Below, in pieces: positions 36,215 through 44,498 of a stretch of DNA of 64,000 bases. Location: assembly GCA_947499955.1 (NCBI GenBank), contig CANMQI010000001.1, positions 744,001 to 808,000 on the forward strand, given 5' to 3'. Position 1 is the stretch's first letter. Each line of letters opens with the position of its first letter. The notes beneath the pieces are model-generated. The model had not been told where the DNA came from. It saw nothing but the letters and a program-made list of their open reading frames with translations, and did not search any database. The translations under genes were made by a program, and so were the position numbers. This stretch comes from an uncultured Granulosicoccus sp. (GTDB lineage Bacteria; Pseudomonadota; Gammaproteobacteria; Granulosicoccales; Granulosicoccaceae).

Positions 36215-37567
36215 ATGGCCATCATACCGTTCGAATACAGTGGCGCCTCCTGGGCCTCACTGTTGGCGGGTGTCTGCGTCTGCGCTCTGGTGCTCGTCTT
36301 CTTTGCCCATATCCGCTGGTCACGCCGCGCCTTCGTGCTGATAGGCATCGCCATGATGGCGCTGGCCATGGCAACACTGCCTGACTGGCAGAATACCTTG
36401 CGCGATGGTCTGCAGCGCGCGGCCTTCATCGCCGCCTTCTTCACGGCCACGGCCTCCATTCGCAGTGCCGCCAGTGGTTCGGCATCCATCACCGATTGCG
36501 GCAACTTTCTGGCAAACCAGCCACCGGGACGGCGTTATCTGGCACTGACACTCGGCGGGCATCTGTTCGGTCTGATCCTCTCCTATGGCGCGATCTCCCT
36601 GCTCAGCACGCTGGCCACAAACAGCACCGCATCGGAAACCAACCCGGAGATTCGCCAGCATCGCACCCGACGCATGCTGGTGGCGATTCAACGCGGTTTC
36701 ATCTCGGCTCTGCCATGGACGCCCCTGGGTTTTGCCATGGCCATCTCGATCATTCTGGTGCCCGGAGCCAGCTGGATCGATGCCCTGCTACCCTGTCTGG
36801 TCAGCGCCTTCATCATGGTGGTCAGTGGCTGGGCGCTGGATACCATCTTCAAACCACGACTCAGCACTCCACCGCCACCGCGCGACACCATCGACAACAA
36901 CTGGTTGCAGCAGCTACGCCCCCTGCTGATCCTGCTGTCCCTGCTGCTTGTCCTGTCCACCGCCCTGCACACACTGACAGGGGTGCGCACCGTGGGCATC
37001 ATGATGTCCGTCGTGCCTGCCATCGCGCTGGTCTGGGCAGCCATTCAGGCCACACAGCTGTCGCTGGGCGAGCGTGTCCGGCACAGTGCCCGACGTGCCA
37101 CAACCTTTGCAACGGTTGAACTGCCCGCCCTGCGCTCGGAGCTGGTGCTGTTGACCATGGCAGGATTTATCGGGGCTGTCGGTGCAGACCTGTTCGCACC
37201 TGTCGTCAGCGCCTTGGGTATCGACCTGAGCGAGACACCCGCCATCGTCCTGCTGCTCTCGGTATTCTGGTTGATACCGGTTGCCGGGCAATTGGGCATG
37301 AACCCGATTCTGGCCGTGTCCCTGTTCGCACCCTTGCTACCCACCCCGATGGAACTCGGGATCAGTCCCACCGCGATGATCGTGACCATCACCGGAGGCT
37401 GGGCGGTTGCCGGGGCTACCTCGCCTTTCACGGCCTCCACCCTGTTGATGGCAAATTTCGGGAATGTCAGTGGACGCCATGCCGGGCTGATATGGAATGG
37501 CGGTTATGCGTTGACGAGCGGAGCCCTGTTGTCGGGGTGGATATTCGTGGTGAGTGAATACCTGTAA
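36215..37567 (+). CDS. Multi-spanning membrane protein of unknown function, probable transporter
   Basis: The 450-residue product has about eleven hydrophobic segments and no soluble domain of note, so it is probably a transport protein. I do not recognise the family. Several membrane segments end in Pro/Gly kinks, and the C-terminal part has a conserved-looking GGWAVAGATSPFTASTL segment, reminiscent of ion-coupled carriers. The first ATG in frame is 36215. A strong GGGAGA (36152-36157) followed 6 bases later by ACG (36164) suggests that the true start could be that ACG (or ATG miscalled), adding 17 residues. It lies 77 bases after DUF2264 in the same direction. Confidence 0.6.
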   Translation: MAIIPFEYSGASWASLLAGVCVCALVLVFFAHIRWSRRAFVLIGIAMMALAMATLPDWQNTLRDGLQRAAFIAAFFTATASIRSAASGSASITDCGNFLANQPPGRRYLALTLGGHLFGLILSYGAISLLSTLATNSTASETNPEIRQHRTRRMLVAIQRGFISALPWTPLGFAMAISIILVPGASWIDALLPCLVSAFIMVVSGWALDTIFKPRLSTPPPPRDTIDNNWLQQLRPLLILLSLLLVLSTALHTLTGVRTVGIMMSVVPAIALVWAAIQATQLSLGERVRHSARRATTFATVELPALRSELVLLTMAGFIGAVGADLFAPVVSALGIDLSETPAIVLLLSVFWLIPVAGQLGMNPILAVSLFAPLLPTPMELGISPTAMIVTITGGWAVAGATSPFTASTLLMANFGNVSGRHAGLIWNGGYALTSGALLSGWIFVVSEYL

Positions 37568-37607
37568 TAGCACTGCGGAACACCCCCCTTCCGAGTCAGC
37601 GAGGGCA

Positions 37608-38441
37608 TCAGCCCTTGATGGCACCCGCCATCATTGACCCGCCGATACGTCGGTACATCAACATGCCCAGCAGCATGGGCGGCAGTGCAGCCACCACGAT
37701 CACTGCCGCAGCGACGCCCCATTGCACACCACCGCCGCCGGAGGCGAAAAAGAAGGACGCGCCCACGGTCATCGGTACCGCATCTCGAGTCGTCAGCATC
37801 AAGCCGAACAGGAATTCGTTCCACGCCGTGATGAAGCCGAAGATGAACACGGTCAGCAGCGCTGGCCGACAGACCGGTACGATGATTCTGAACAGCACGG
37901 ATCCCAGCTTTGCACCGTCCATGCGAGCGGCCTCTTCCAGCTCAAGCGGTACGTCATTGATGGCATTGACCAGCACCAGCAGAGCCAGCGGCAGATTCAC
38001 CACAGCCAGTATCAATCCCAGCCCCAATTGCGTATCCAGCAGTCCGAGGCTGCGGTACATCATGTAGAGTGGTATGGCAAAGATGATCAGAGGCAAGGCC
38101 CGCAAGTTGATCACCAACGGGAAGAACAGTCGTTGACCGTACTCTCGACGCGCAATCGCATAGGCCATCGGAAAGCACAGAACGATGGGGACGATCGACC
38201 CTATCAGAGCCGCCACCAGGCTGTTCTGCAGATAGGCAAAGATGTTCAGCCGATCGCTTACCGTCAGTACGGCCGCATAGTTCTCCAGAGTGGGCTTGAA
38301 AACCCACAAGCCGGGGTTACTGGAAATTTCCGCATTCGTTTTCAGCGAGGTAACCAGTGTTGCCAACACCGGGAAATTCAGGACGAACGCGGCCACGGCA
38401 AAGACCAGCCAGCGCAGAGCCGTTTTCAATCGACGCCTCAT
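37608..38441 (-). CDS. Carbohydrate ABC transporter permease, MalG-like (CUT1)
   Basis: The 277-residue protein has about six membrane segments and the cytoplasmic EAARMDGA loop of CUT1 permeases (about residues 187-194), followed by a conserved ITAWNEFLFGL segment. It overlaps the preceding permease gene by 4 bases and completes the pore of the importer encoded by this minus-strand operon. No ATPase gene follows. The next gene is a convergent plus-strand membrane protein 40 bases away. The N-acetylmannosamine enzymes upstream suggest an amino-sugar substrate. Confidence 0.92.
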   Translation of the reverse strand: MRRRLKTALRWLVFAVAAFVLNFPVLATLVTSLKTNAEISSNPGLWVFKPTLENYAAVLTVSDRLNIFAYLQNSLVAALIGSIVPIVLCFPMAYAIARREYGQRLFFPLVINLRALPLIIFAIPLYMMYRSLGLLDTQLGLGLILAVVNLPLALLVLVNAINDVPLELEEAARMDGAKLGSVLFRIIVPVCRPALLTVFIFGFITAWNEFLFGLMLTTRDAVPMTVGASFFFASGGGGVQWGVAAAVIVVAALPPMLLGMLMYRRIGGSMMAGAIKG

Positions 38442-39304
38442 TCTGCTCTTCCACGAATCAGTCGTCCGGCCAGCAGCAGGATCAGGAATGATGTCACAAA
38501 CAACAGAATGGATGCGGCCAGTGCCTTGCCGATACTGCCAGACTTGAAGAAGGCCTCATAGATATAGATGGACAGGGACATGGTTGACCCACCCGGTCCG
38601 GACCCTGTCAGCACGAAGATATTATCGAATACGCGAAAGCCATCGATGAAGCGGATGAAGAAGGCGATACCCAGCGTGGGCAACATCTGCGGCAACTCCA
38701 CATACCAGAAGCGCTTCAGTGGTCGGACACCATCCACCGCTGCCGCCTCACGCACGTGCAGAGGAATGGCTTCGTATGCCATGTACAGCAGCAGCAAAGC
38801 GAACGGTGTCCACTGCAGCGTCTCGATGGTAAAGACGGTGAGAAAGACATTCTCACGACTCAGAAATGCCGGACTGTCACCCATCCAGGTGTACAGATAA
38901 TGTGGCAAGGGTCCAACGAACTCATGCAGCACAAGTCGATACATCAACCCCATCATGGCGGGAGACACGATCATCGGCGCAATCAGAAACGCCAGCAACC
39001 ACGGGTGCTGGCGAATGAGTGGCGCCAGATACACCGCCAGAAACAGCCCGATTGCGCATTCTGCCAGCGCGGTCAGCACTCCGAACTTCAGGGAGAACCA
39101 GGAAGCGTGCCAGAAGTCATCATCGGCGATGACCGTTCGAAAGTTATCCAGGCCGTTGAAGCTCGGATTTCGCAAGGTCTCGAAAGTGACATCCGAAAAC
39201 CCGTAGATGATATCGAGAACCGTCGGAAACCCGAGCAGCAGCAACAGGAACAACACCACTGGAGCGGCCAGAACCGAATTCTCTAACGACCGACCGCGCC
39301 TCAT
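38438..39304 (-). CDS. Carbohydrate ABC transporter permease, MalF/UgpA-like (CUT1)
   Basis: The 288-residue inner-membrane protein has six predicted membrane segments. The EAAAVDG loop (about residues 185-191) is where the ATPase couples. The second half ends in the typical NIFVLTGSGPGGSTMSL pattern. It pairs with the MalG-like gene (4-base overlap) and follows the binding-protein gene by 30 bases on the minus strand. The whole importer is of the CUT1 class: binding protein, two permeases, and an ATPase that must come from elsewhere. Confidence 0.92.
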   Translation of the reverse strand: MRRGRSLENSVLAAPVVLFLLLLLGFPTVLDIIYGFSDVTFETLRNPSFNGLDNFRTVIADDDFWHASWFSLKFGVLTALAECAIGLFLAVYLAPLIRQHPWLLAFLIAPMIVSPAMMGLMYRLVLHEFVGPLPHYLYTWMGDSPAFLSRENVFLTVFTIETLQWTPFALLLLYMAYEAIPLHVREAAAVDGVRPLKRFWYVELPQMLPTLGIAFFIRFIDGFRVFDNIFVLTGSGPGGSTMSLSIYIYEAFFKSGSIGKALAASILLFVTSFLILLLAGRLIRGRAE

Positions 39305-39334
39305 GAATGCCGTCTCTTGCCCGCGGTTACCGTT

Positions 39335-40660
39335 CTATTTCAACAGCTCGGCCATGCCGGCCTTCGTCGCTGCCAGTGCTTCATCCAGACTCTGGGAGCC
39401 GGCCCAATAACCAGTGAATTCCTTGGCCTGAAGCTCGTAGACTGACAAGGCCTTCTCGGCTGTCGCACCGTTCATGACAAATCCATAGCTGGATGCATAG
39501 TCTCCCAACTGCACAAGATCCGCTCGCTCATCGGCAATGGCCGCCGCGGTCTCTGCCGTAAGCCCTGGCGCTCCACCCGCCTTGGCATAGGCCAGAGCCG
39601 CATCCCTTGTTGACAACCATTCGAGAAACATCTGTGCACCTTCCCTGTTCGGCGCGTTCCTGTTCAGACCCAGGCCCAGACCGTGGATATGGGTGAACCG
39701 ACCTTCGGGTCCGGTCGGCGGTGCAATGGTTGACGTAACCGCCGCAACAGTCGGACTTTTCTCGGCATCGGTCAGCTCGGCTGCCGCCGCATTCCATTGC
39801 ACCATGGCTGCTACCTGGCCGGAGGCATACGCCGCATTGGCCTCGGCATATTCATAGGACAGCGAATCCTTGGGCGTGGCACCTGCATCCAGCAGCACCT
39901 TGAACAGTTGCAAGGCTGTTCGATAAGCCTCGGAATCAACCGTGATATTGCCTGATTCATCCATCCAGTCCGCCCCGTAGGCGCGCGGCAGCGAATGGAA
40001 AACCATCATGTTGAACAGCAGGTTCTTCATCTGCAATACCGTACCGTAACGGGTCGGACTCTCCGAATTGACCGCCTTGGTGAAATACAGCGCATTGGCG
40101 GCAAAGTCCTCCCATGTCCAGTCATCCGGGTTCTTCGGCTCCATCGCCTTGCCCAGGTATTCTTCGGATATTTCCGCATACCGAGCCTTTGCAGCCTCAT
40201 CGTTCATCAAGGCCTGAAGGAGGTCTGTACGGTAATACATGAAATGCAGAGAGAGGTCTGTCGGTACGCCATACTGCTTGCCATCGAACTGCATGGTAGA
40301 CAGCACGGTGTCACCAAACACCGATTCTGCCTCGCCCGACAGACTGATGGGATCCATATAGGCGGCGTAGCGACCGATGGAGTATGTTGCCAGCAGGTTG
40401 ACATCAAACGCATCCGTACCCGCAGCCAGGTCGGCCTGCAGTTTGTCGAAGAAGCCATCACGACTGAAGAAGATCAGATCGACCTTGTTCTGCTCGGTAA
40501 CGCTTTCCTGCGCATTGTAGATATCCGTAGCTGCACGCAGTGCGCTCTCTTCCGGCCCGCCGGGCCAACCCAGCACCGTCACGTCAGCCCAGGCACTCTG
40601 AGCACCCGCCATTAATACAAGCCCAGCCATTCCGAATCGTAAAAGGGATCTGTTCTTCAT
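39335..40660 (-). CDS. Sugar ABC transporter substrate-binding protein (family 1)
   Basis: The 441-residue periplasmic protein has a signal peptide (MKNRSLLRFGMAGLVLMAGA..., cut near AWA-DVTV) and the two-lobe family 1 fold. Segments such as FNMMVFHSLPRAYGADW and MVQWNAAAAELTD are typical of CUT1 binding proteins. It sits between the nanK-like gene and two permease genes. With nanE and nanK present, N-acetylmannosamine, sialic acid or another amino sugar is the best guess for the ligand. No hairpin separates it from the permease genes, unlike three other binding-protein genes in the window. Confidence 0.92.
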   Translation of the reverse strand: MKNRSLLRFGMAGLVLMAGAQSAWADVTVLGWPGGPEESALRAATDIYNAQESVTEQNKVDLIFFSRDGFFDKLQADLAAGTDAFDVNLLATYSIGRYAAYMDPISLSGEAESVFGDTVLSTMQFDGKQYGVPTDLSLHFMYYRTDLLQALMNDEAAKARYAEISEEYLGKAMEPKNPDDWTWEDFAANALYFTKAVNSESPTRYGTVLQMKNLLFNMMVFHSLPRAYGADWMDESGNITVDSEAYRTALQLFKVLLDAGATPKDSLSYEYAEANAAYASGQVAAMVQWNAAAAELTDAEKSPTVAAVTSTIAPPTGPEGRFTHIHGLGLGLNRNAPNREGAQMFLEWLSTRDAALAYAKAGGAPGLTAETAAAIADERADLVQLGDYASSYGFVMNGATAEKALSVYELQAKEFTGYWAGSQSLDEALAATKAGMAELLK

Positions 40661-40677
40661 GAAAGCTTCTCTGATGG

Positions 40678-41562
40678 TTATGGTAGATATTCTGTAGCCA
40701 GATCTGCGATACCGATAGCCCCGGATTCGTCCCCGAGTGCCGCAGCCACCAGTACCGGGCGCAGCTCCACCGGCTGTTGTTCGAGGAGTCCGAGGACCTG
40801 TTCGAGATACCCGTCAGCCAGCCCGATCCCTCCGCCCATGACAATGATTTCCGGGTCGAGCAGCATCTGGATGTTTCGACACAACCTCGCGGTGCGTTGC
40901 GCCGAGGTTTCAATGATGGATTGCGCCCAGCCCTCGCCAGTGTCTGCGGCCTTGAAGACACCGCGCGCATCCATCTCATGACCACAGCGTAGCGCTTCAC
41001 TGGCAATCCAGCGACCCGAGACCTGATCTTCAAGCACAGCCTCTTTGCTGACAGCCTCGAATGGAAGCAGCTGCCCGATATGGCCAGCCAGACCGTGTCG
41101 CCCCTTGATCAATCGACCGTTGCTTATGATGCCTCCACCAATACCCGTCGATATGGTGAGATAGACAAGGTCACGTTGCTTGCCAGCCCCGTGAGAATAC
41201 TCACCCCAGGCTGCAGCCTGCGCATCGTTGGCCAGTAATACTGGCACCCCTAGCGCCTGCTCGCAGGCCTGCTGTAAAGCAAATCCGTTGCCGATGTCAA
41301 GAACGTTGGCATTCAGAGCTGACCACAACCCGTCCTGCACTCGTCCTGTTACAGCAACCCCGGCACTGGTATAACGTCCACGCCATGCACGCGCCAACTC
41401 TGCCAGTGTCTGCAACCAGAGCGCAGGTCCCGCGTGTCGATCCGTAGCCGTTGTCGCTCTGGACAGGACGCGCCCGTTCTCGACCAGAGCTACCAGCAGC
41501 TTGGTGCCACCCAGATCCACAGCCAGCACCGGCCTGCCGGAGGAGCTACGGTCCTTGTTCAC
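40678..41562 (-). CDS. nanK: ROK-family sugar kinase, probable N-acetylmannosamine kinase
   Basis: The 294-residue protein has the ROK ATP motif (AVDLGGTKLLVA) near the N-terminus and ANDAQAAAWGE and GIGGGIISNGRLIKG in the expected places. The usual zinc motif CxCGxxGCxE is absent; the region reads GHIGQLLPFEAVSKEAV. NanK phosphorylates ManNAc to ManNAc-6-phosphate, the substrate of NanE, whose gene is immediately upstream and overlaps by 4 bases (GTGA). That overlap also fixes the start at the GTG at 41562. The open frame beyond it to 41865 lies on top of nanE and is not coding. A glucokinase-like role cannot be ruled out. Confidence 0.85.
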   Translation of the reverse strand: MNKDRSSSGRPVLAVDLGGTKLLVALVENGRVLSRATTATDRHAGPALWLQTLAELARAWRGRYTSAGVAVTGRVQDGLWSALNANVLDIGNGFALQQACEQALGVPVLLANDAQAAAWGEYSHGAGKQRDLVYLTISTGIGGGIISNGRLIKGRHGLAGHIGQLLPFEAVSKEAVLEDQVSGRWIASEALRCGHEMDARGVFKAADTGEGWAQSIIETSAQRTARLCRNIQMLLDPEIIVMGGGIGLADGYLEQVLGLLEQQPVELRPVLVAAALGDESGAIGIADLATEYLP

Positions 41563-42245
41563 GCTCTGGCCTCTGCGCAGGCTCTGTTCACAGCCTTGGC
41601 AAACCAGTCGGTGACATGTTCCGGGCGGGTAATGGCTGAGCCCACCACGACACAACTGGCTCCGGCATGGATGGCCTGTTCCGCCTGCGCCGGGATATGG
41701 TAACGCCCTTCTGCCATGACAAAATCGCATAGCAACGATAACTGCGACACCAGTTCGACATCCGGACCATCCGGCTCGGAAACTCCCGTATAGCCCGACA
41801 GGGTCGAGCCCAGTATGTCCGCCCCCGATGCGATGGCTCTCTGCCCGTCTTCGCCGCAGGAACAATCTGCCATGGCAATGGCGCCAAGCGCTCGAATCTG
41901 GTGCACCAGTGCCGGCACGGTTTCTGGTCGCGGACGCTCGGTGGCGTCAAACGCAACGATATCGGCGCCCGCGTCCACCAGCTCCCTGACGTCTCGCAGA
42001 TAAGGCGTGATGCGTACCGGGCTGTCAGATAGATCGCGCTTGACCAGGCCGATGAGCGGCGCACTGCTTACTCGCCTGACGGCTTTGACATTCGCGATAC
42101 CTTCGATACGAAGCCCTGCTGCCCCGCCATCAAGTGCGGCCAGCGCCAGAGCGGCAATTATCTCGGGCTTGTCGAGTGGCCCTCCTGGCACTGGCTGGCA
42201 CGACACGATCAGTCGATCGCGAAGCAGGGGCAAGATGGTACGCAT
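41559..42245 (-). CDS. nanE: N-acetylmannosamine-6-phosphate 2-epimerase
   Basis: NanE converts ManNAc-6-phosphate to GlcNAc-6-phosphate. The 228-residue TIM barrel has the family marks: CQPVPGGPLDKP at the N-terminus, GLVKRDL with the catalytic Lys, DATERPRP, and the phosphate-loop region VVVGSAITRPEH. The start at 42245 (MRTILPLLRD) has GGAGG 6 bases upstream. The open frame continues to 42299 but runs through a palindrome. nanE is followed by nanK with a 4-base overlap. With the upstream GntR gene, this is the head of a sialic-acid-type operon. Confidence 0.95.
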   Translation of the reverse strand: MRTILPLLRDRLIVSCQPVPGGPLDKPEIIAALALAALDGGAAGLRIEGIANVKAVRRVSSAPLIGLVKRDLSDSPVRITPYLRDVRELVDAGADIVAFDATERPRPETVPALVHQIRALGAIAMADCSCGEDGQRAIASGADILGSTLSGYTGVSEPDGPDVELVSQLSLLCDFVMAEGRYHIPAQAEQAIHAGASCVVVGSAITRPEHVTDWFAKAVNRACAEARA

Positions 42246-42264
42246 GGATACCTCCATAGACAAG

Positions 42265-42286
42265 TCATCTGGAGCATACCAGATGA
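42265..42286. promoter_or_regulatory. Candidate GntR operator before nanE
   Basis: TCATCTGG-AGCATA-CCAGATGA is a perfect 8-bp inverted repeat with 6-base centre, 20 bases upstream of the nanE start and 22 bases after the end of the GntR gene. No T tract accompanies it, which argues against a terminator. It is a good candidate for the regulator's binding site. Confidence 0.55.
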
Positions 42287-42307
42287 ATGCCAGTATCAAA
42301 CAGGTAT

Positions 42308-43069
42308 TTAACTGGTACCTGGAGCGAGCTCCATGATGAAGTCGTAGATCTCACCGTTGTAACGTGTCTCGGTGAATTCGACCGCGCGCCCGTCTTCGAG
42401 AAAACAACGTCGTTCCACAATCAGAATAGGCGTTCCCGGTTCGTTACCCAACTGCCTTGCGTCTTCAGTATCCGCGATCCCTGCCCGAATACGCTGCAGA
42501 CCACGGACCGGAAAAGCGCCCTGCTGCCGCAGTGCCTCATACAGGGATTGTTCGACGAGTTCGCGCGATGGCAGAATCTGTGCGGGCACTACCGCCCTTT
42601 CGAGCGCTATAGGCTGGCCGTCCGCCAACCGCAGGCGACTCATGCGCAAGACCTTTTCGCCGGGAGGCAACCCGAGGGCCACCGCTTCAACCGGTGTTGG
42701 CACAGCCGTATCACAGGACAGCCAAATGGCGCTCGGCTCCATACCTCGAGCTCGTATCTCGTCCGAGAATCCGATCAACTGCGACAGGGCTTTCTGCAAA
42801 CGTGGCATCACCGTTGTCTTGGCACCCTGACGTTTAGCCAACAAGCCCTTGGACACAAGATCTTCGATGGTTCTTCGTATCGTGACGCGGGACACACCGA
42901 TCTGCTCGGCCAGCAGCCGCTCACTCGGGAGTACGTCCCGAGCCTGCAGACTACCGTCCTGTATGAGGTGCCCGACAGAATCCGACAACTTGCGATACAT
43001 CGGTCGGGCATCCTGCGTCTCTGGCAAGCCAGCCTTGATGAGTGCGATGAGTTGATCCTGATCTACCAT
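42308..43069 (-). CDS. GntR-family regulator with UTRA domain (HutC/NagR type)
   Basis: The 253-residue protein has an N-terminal winged helix-turn-helix (LPSERLLAEQIGVSRVTIRR, about residues 47-66) and a C-terminal UTRA ligand-binding domain (about residues 95-245; LRLADGQPIALERAVVP). UTRA regulators such as NagR sense phosphorylated amino sugars. Its place at the head of the nanE-nanK-ABC operon, same strand, makes it the likely repressor. It probably reads GlcNAc-6-phosphate or a related ligand and binds the palindrome before nanE. The 132-bp gap upstream of it (43070-43201) contains copy 2 of the dispersed repeat and otherwise nothing recognised. Confidence 0.9.
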   Translation of the reverse strand: MVDQDQLIALIKAGLPETQDARPMYRKLSDSVGHLIQDGSLQARDVLPSERLLAEQIGVSRVTIRRTIEDLVSKGLLAKRQGAKTTVMPRLQKALSQLIGFSDEIRARGMEPSAIWLSCDTAVPTPVEAVALGLPPGEKVLRMSRLRLADGQPIALERAVVPAQILPSRELVEQSLYEALRQQGAFPVRGLQRIRAGIADTEDARQLGNEPGTPILIVERRCFLEDGRAVEFTETRYNGEIYDFIMELAPGTS

Positions 43070-43166
43070 GGTAATCCCTGTTCACAGGACGGCAGTGTAG
43101 CTCATGCAGTCTCAACGCTACTGGCAACCTGAACCCTGGTGGGACGCCTTGTCCAAGGGGCGCACA

Positions 43167-43205
43167 CAGACTCGGAGTATCACCTTGTTTCGATCGACCG
43201 ACTAG
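43167..43205. repeat. Dispersed repeat, copy 2
   Basis: This aligns with 24461-24502 in the same orientation (three mismatches and one 3-base gap). Its last bases cover the stop codon of the minus-strand lipoprotein gene. Two copies 19 kb apart with different neighbours suggest a small mobile or selected element, not a gene remnant. Confidence 0.7.
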
Positions 43206-44296
43206 GGAGCGACAAACGGCAATTCAACAAGATTCTGAGCACGCTGAGAACGCAAGACCCCAGCGGCGTTGCGATAGTCAATATCCACCTGCAGCGTTCT
43301 CGAATCAGCAACTCGATTGGCTGCCAGACTCAGCTCACTGCCATCCTCTGCCGTCATCTGCACCAGGCCCTGGAAAGCAGACACCAGATCCAGTGACAGG
43401 GCGGCGATACGGCTTGAAATGGCGGGTTCGGTCACGATCCGGACAGCAACTCCAGAGGCATTGGTGACACTGCCAGCGGCACTCATCTCGTAATCATTGA
43501 TGGCGCCGTTGGCAGACGATTCAGCGGTCTGCCTGAATTCACCGCCAACCACCTGCTCGACAATCTCGCTGCCACGAGTCATCGAGAATTCCCCGATGCT
43601 GGCATTGCGGTACTGCTGCGAGTCGAAGGAGTTGAAGTTGTACATTTCAATGACAGCATTGCTGCTGATGGTGACACCACTGCTCTGCTGCCACGCAAAA
43701 TCTGTCCAGGCCTGATTGGCACGTCTCACCGAGAAGTGACGGCCCGACACGTAATCATTCATGACACTCAAAGAACCGTTGAACACCTGCTCGCCATCCA
43801 TCTCTGTGCGGCACTGATCGAAGTGGTAGTTGTCCAGCGATACCCGATGTGTATAGCCTTCTTCGTCCAGAATCAGGCTGCCATTCTCGATGAGCATCTC
43901 GCCACCGGACTGACAACTGTAGGAGGTCCTGACAAGCGCTGGTGTCAAGGTCTCATCCCTATCCAGCACGTTGAATGTGCCAGCCTCAAGCAAGGTACTG
44001 CCAATGGCTGACAACGCAGCACTGTCACCCAGCAACATCACTTCTTCTGCTTGTGACTCCAGCCGATAGCCCGCCAATGCTTCCAGCATGGAAGGATAGT
44101 CGGCATCCAGCTTCAACACGCCTGTCCCTTGCAAGATCACCGGTTCCGAGTCCGCGGCCTGAGCCACTGTTCCATCCAGCGCCGCTTCCGAATTCAGCGT
44201 CGAGGGAGCAGCGGTTTCACTGGATGTACTACAACCGCTGATTGCCAGTACGCAGGTGATGGCAACAGTCAGTGAAGTGCTTCGGAGGGCTTTCAT
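43202..44296 (-). CDS. Lipoprotein of unknown function
   Basis: The 364-residue protein begins with a lipoprotein signal (MKALRSTSLTVAITCVLAIS, then Gly-Cys at the lipobox), so it should be anchored to a membrane by lipid. A low-complexity Ser/Thr/Ala linker follows the Cys (about residues 23-50). The rest appears beta-rich with many alternating polar and hydrophobic residues and one pair of Cys (SYSCQSGG, DQCRTE) that could form a disulphide. No family is recognised. It is transcribed alone. Its upstream gap is shared with the sugar ABC operon on the other strand. Its stop overlaps copy 2 of the dispersed repeat. Confidence 0.75.
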   Translation of the reverse strand: MKALRSTSLTVAITCVLAISGCSTSSETAAPSTLNSEAALDGTVAQAADSEPVILQGTGVLKLDADYPSMLEALAGYRLESQAEEVMLLGDSAALSAIGSTLLEAGTFNVLDRDETLTPALVRTSYSCQSGGEMLIENGSLILDEEGYTHRVSLDNYHFDQCRTEMDGEQVFNGSLSVMNDYVSGRHFSVRRANQAWTDFAWQQSSGVTISSNAVIEMYNFNSFDSQQYRNASIGEFSMTRGSEIVEQVVGGEFRQTAESSANGAINDYEMSAAGSVTNASGVAVRIVTEPAISSRIAALSLDLVSAFQGLVQMTAEDGSELSLAANRVADSRTLQVDIDYRNAAGVLRSQRAQNLVELPFVAP

Positions 44297-44498
44297 TAAT
44301 CGCTCTGGCGATGGGGGGTTGGTGGGCTATCAGGAGCGCGGATCATGCGCTCGCATGCAGGGGTTGGCAATGGCTGAATTACCTGTTTTTCAGGAACTTG
44401 TTTCGTAGCGTTCCGGATGAAATGAAAAGGCCTGGTTGCGCCCCACCGCCCTTGTTTCTGACAAAAGCCACAAAACACTTGAATTGTTCCAACCAAAA

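Noticed and set aside
41563-41865. N-terminal extension of the NanK-like gene
   Set aside because: It lies entirely over nanE in another frame, and the ROK fold starts only at the GTG at 41562.
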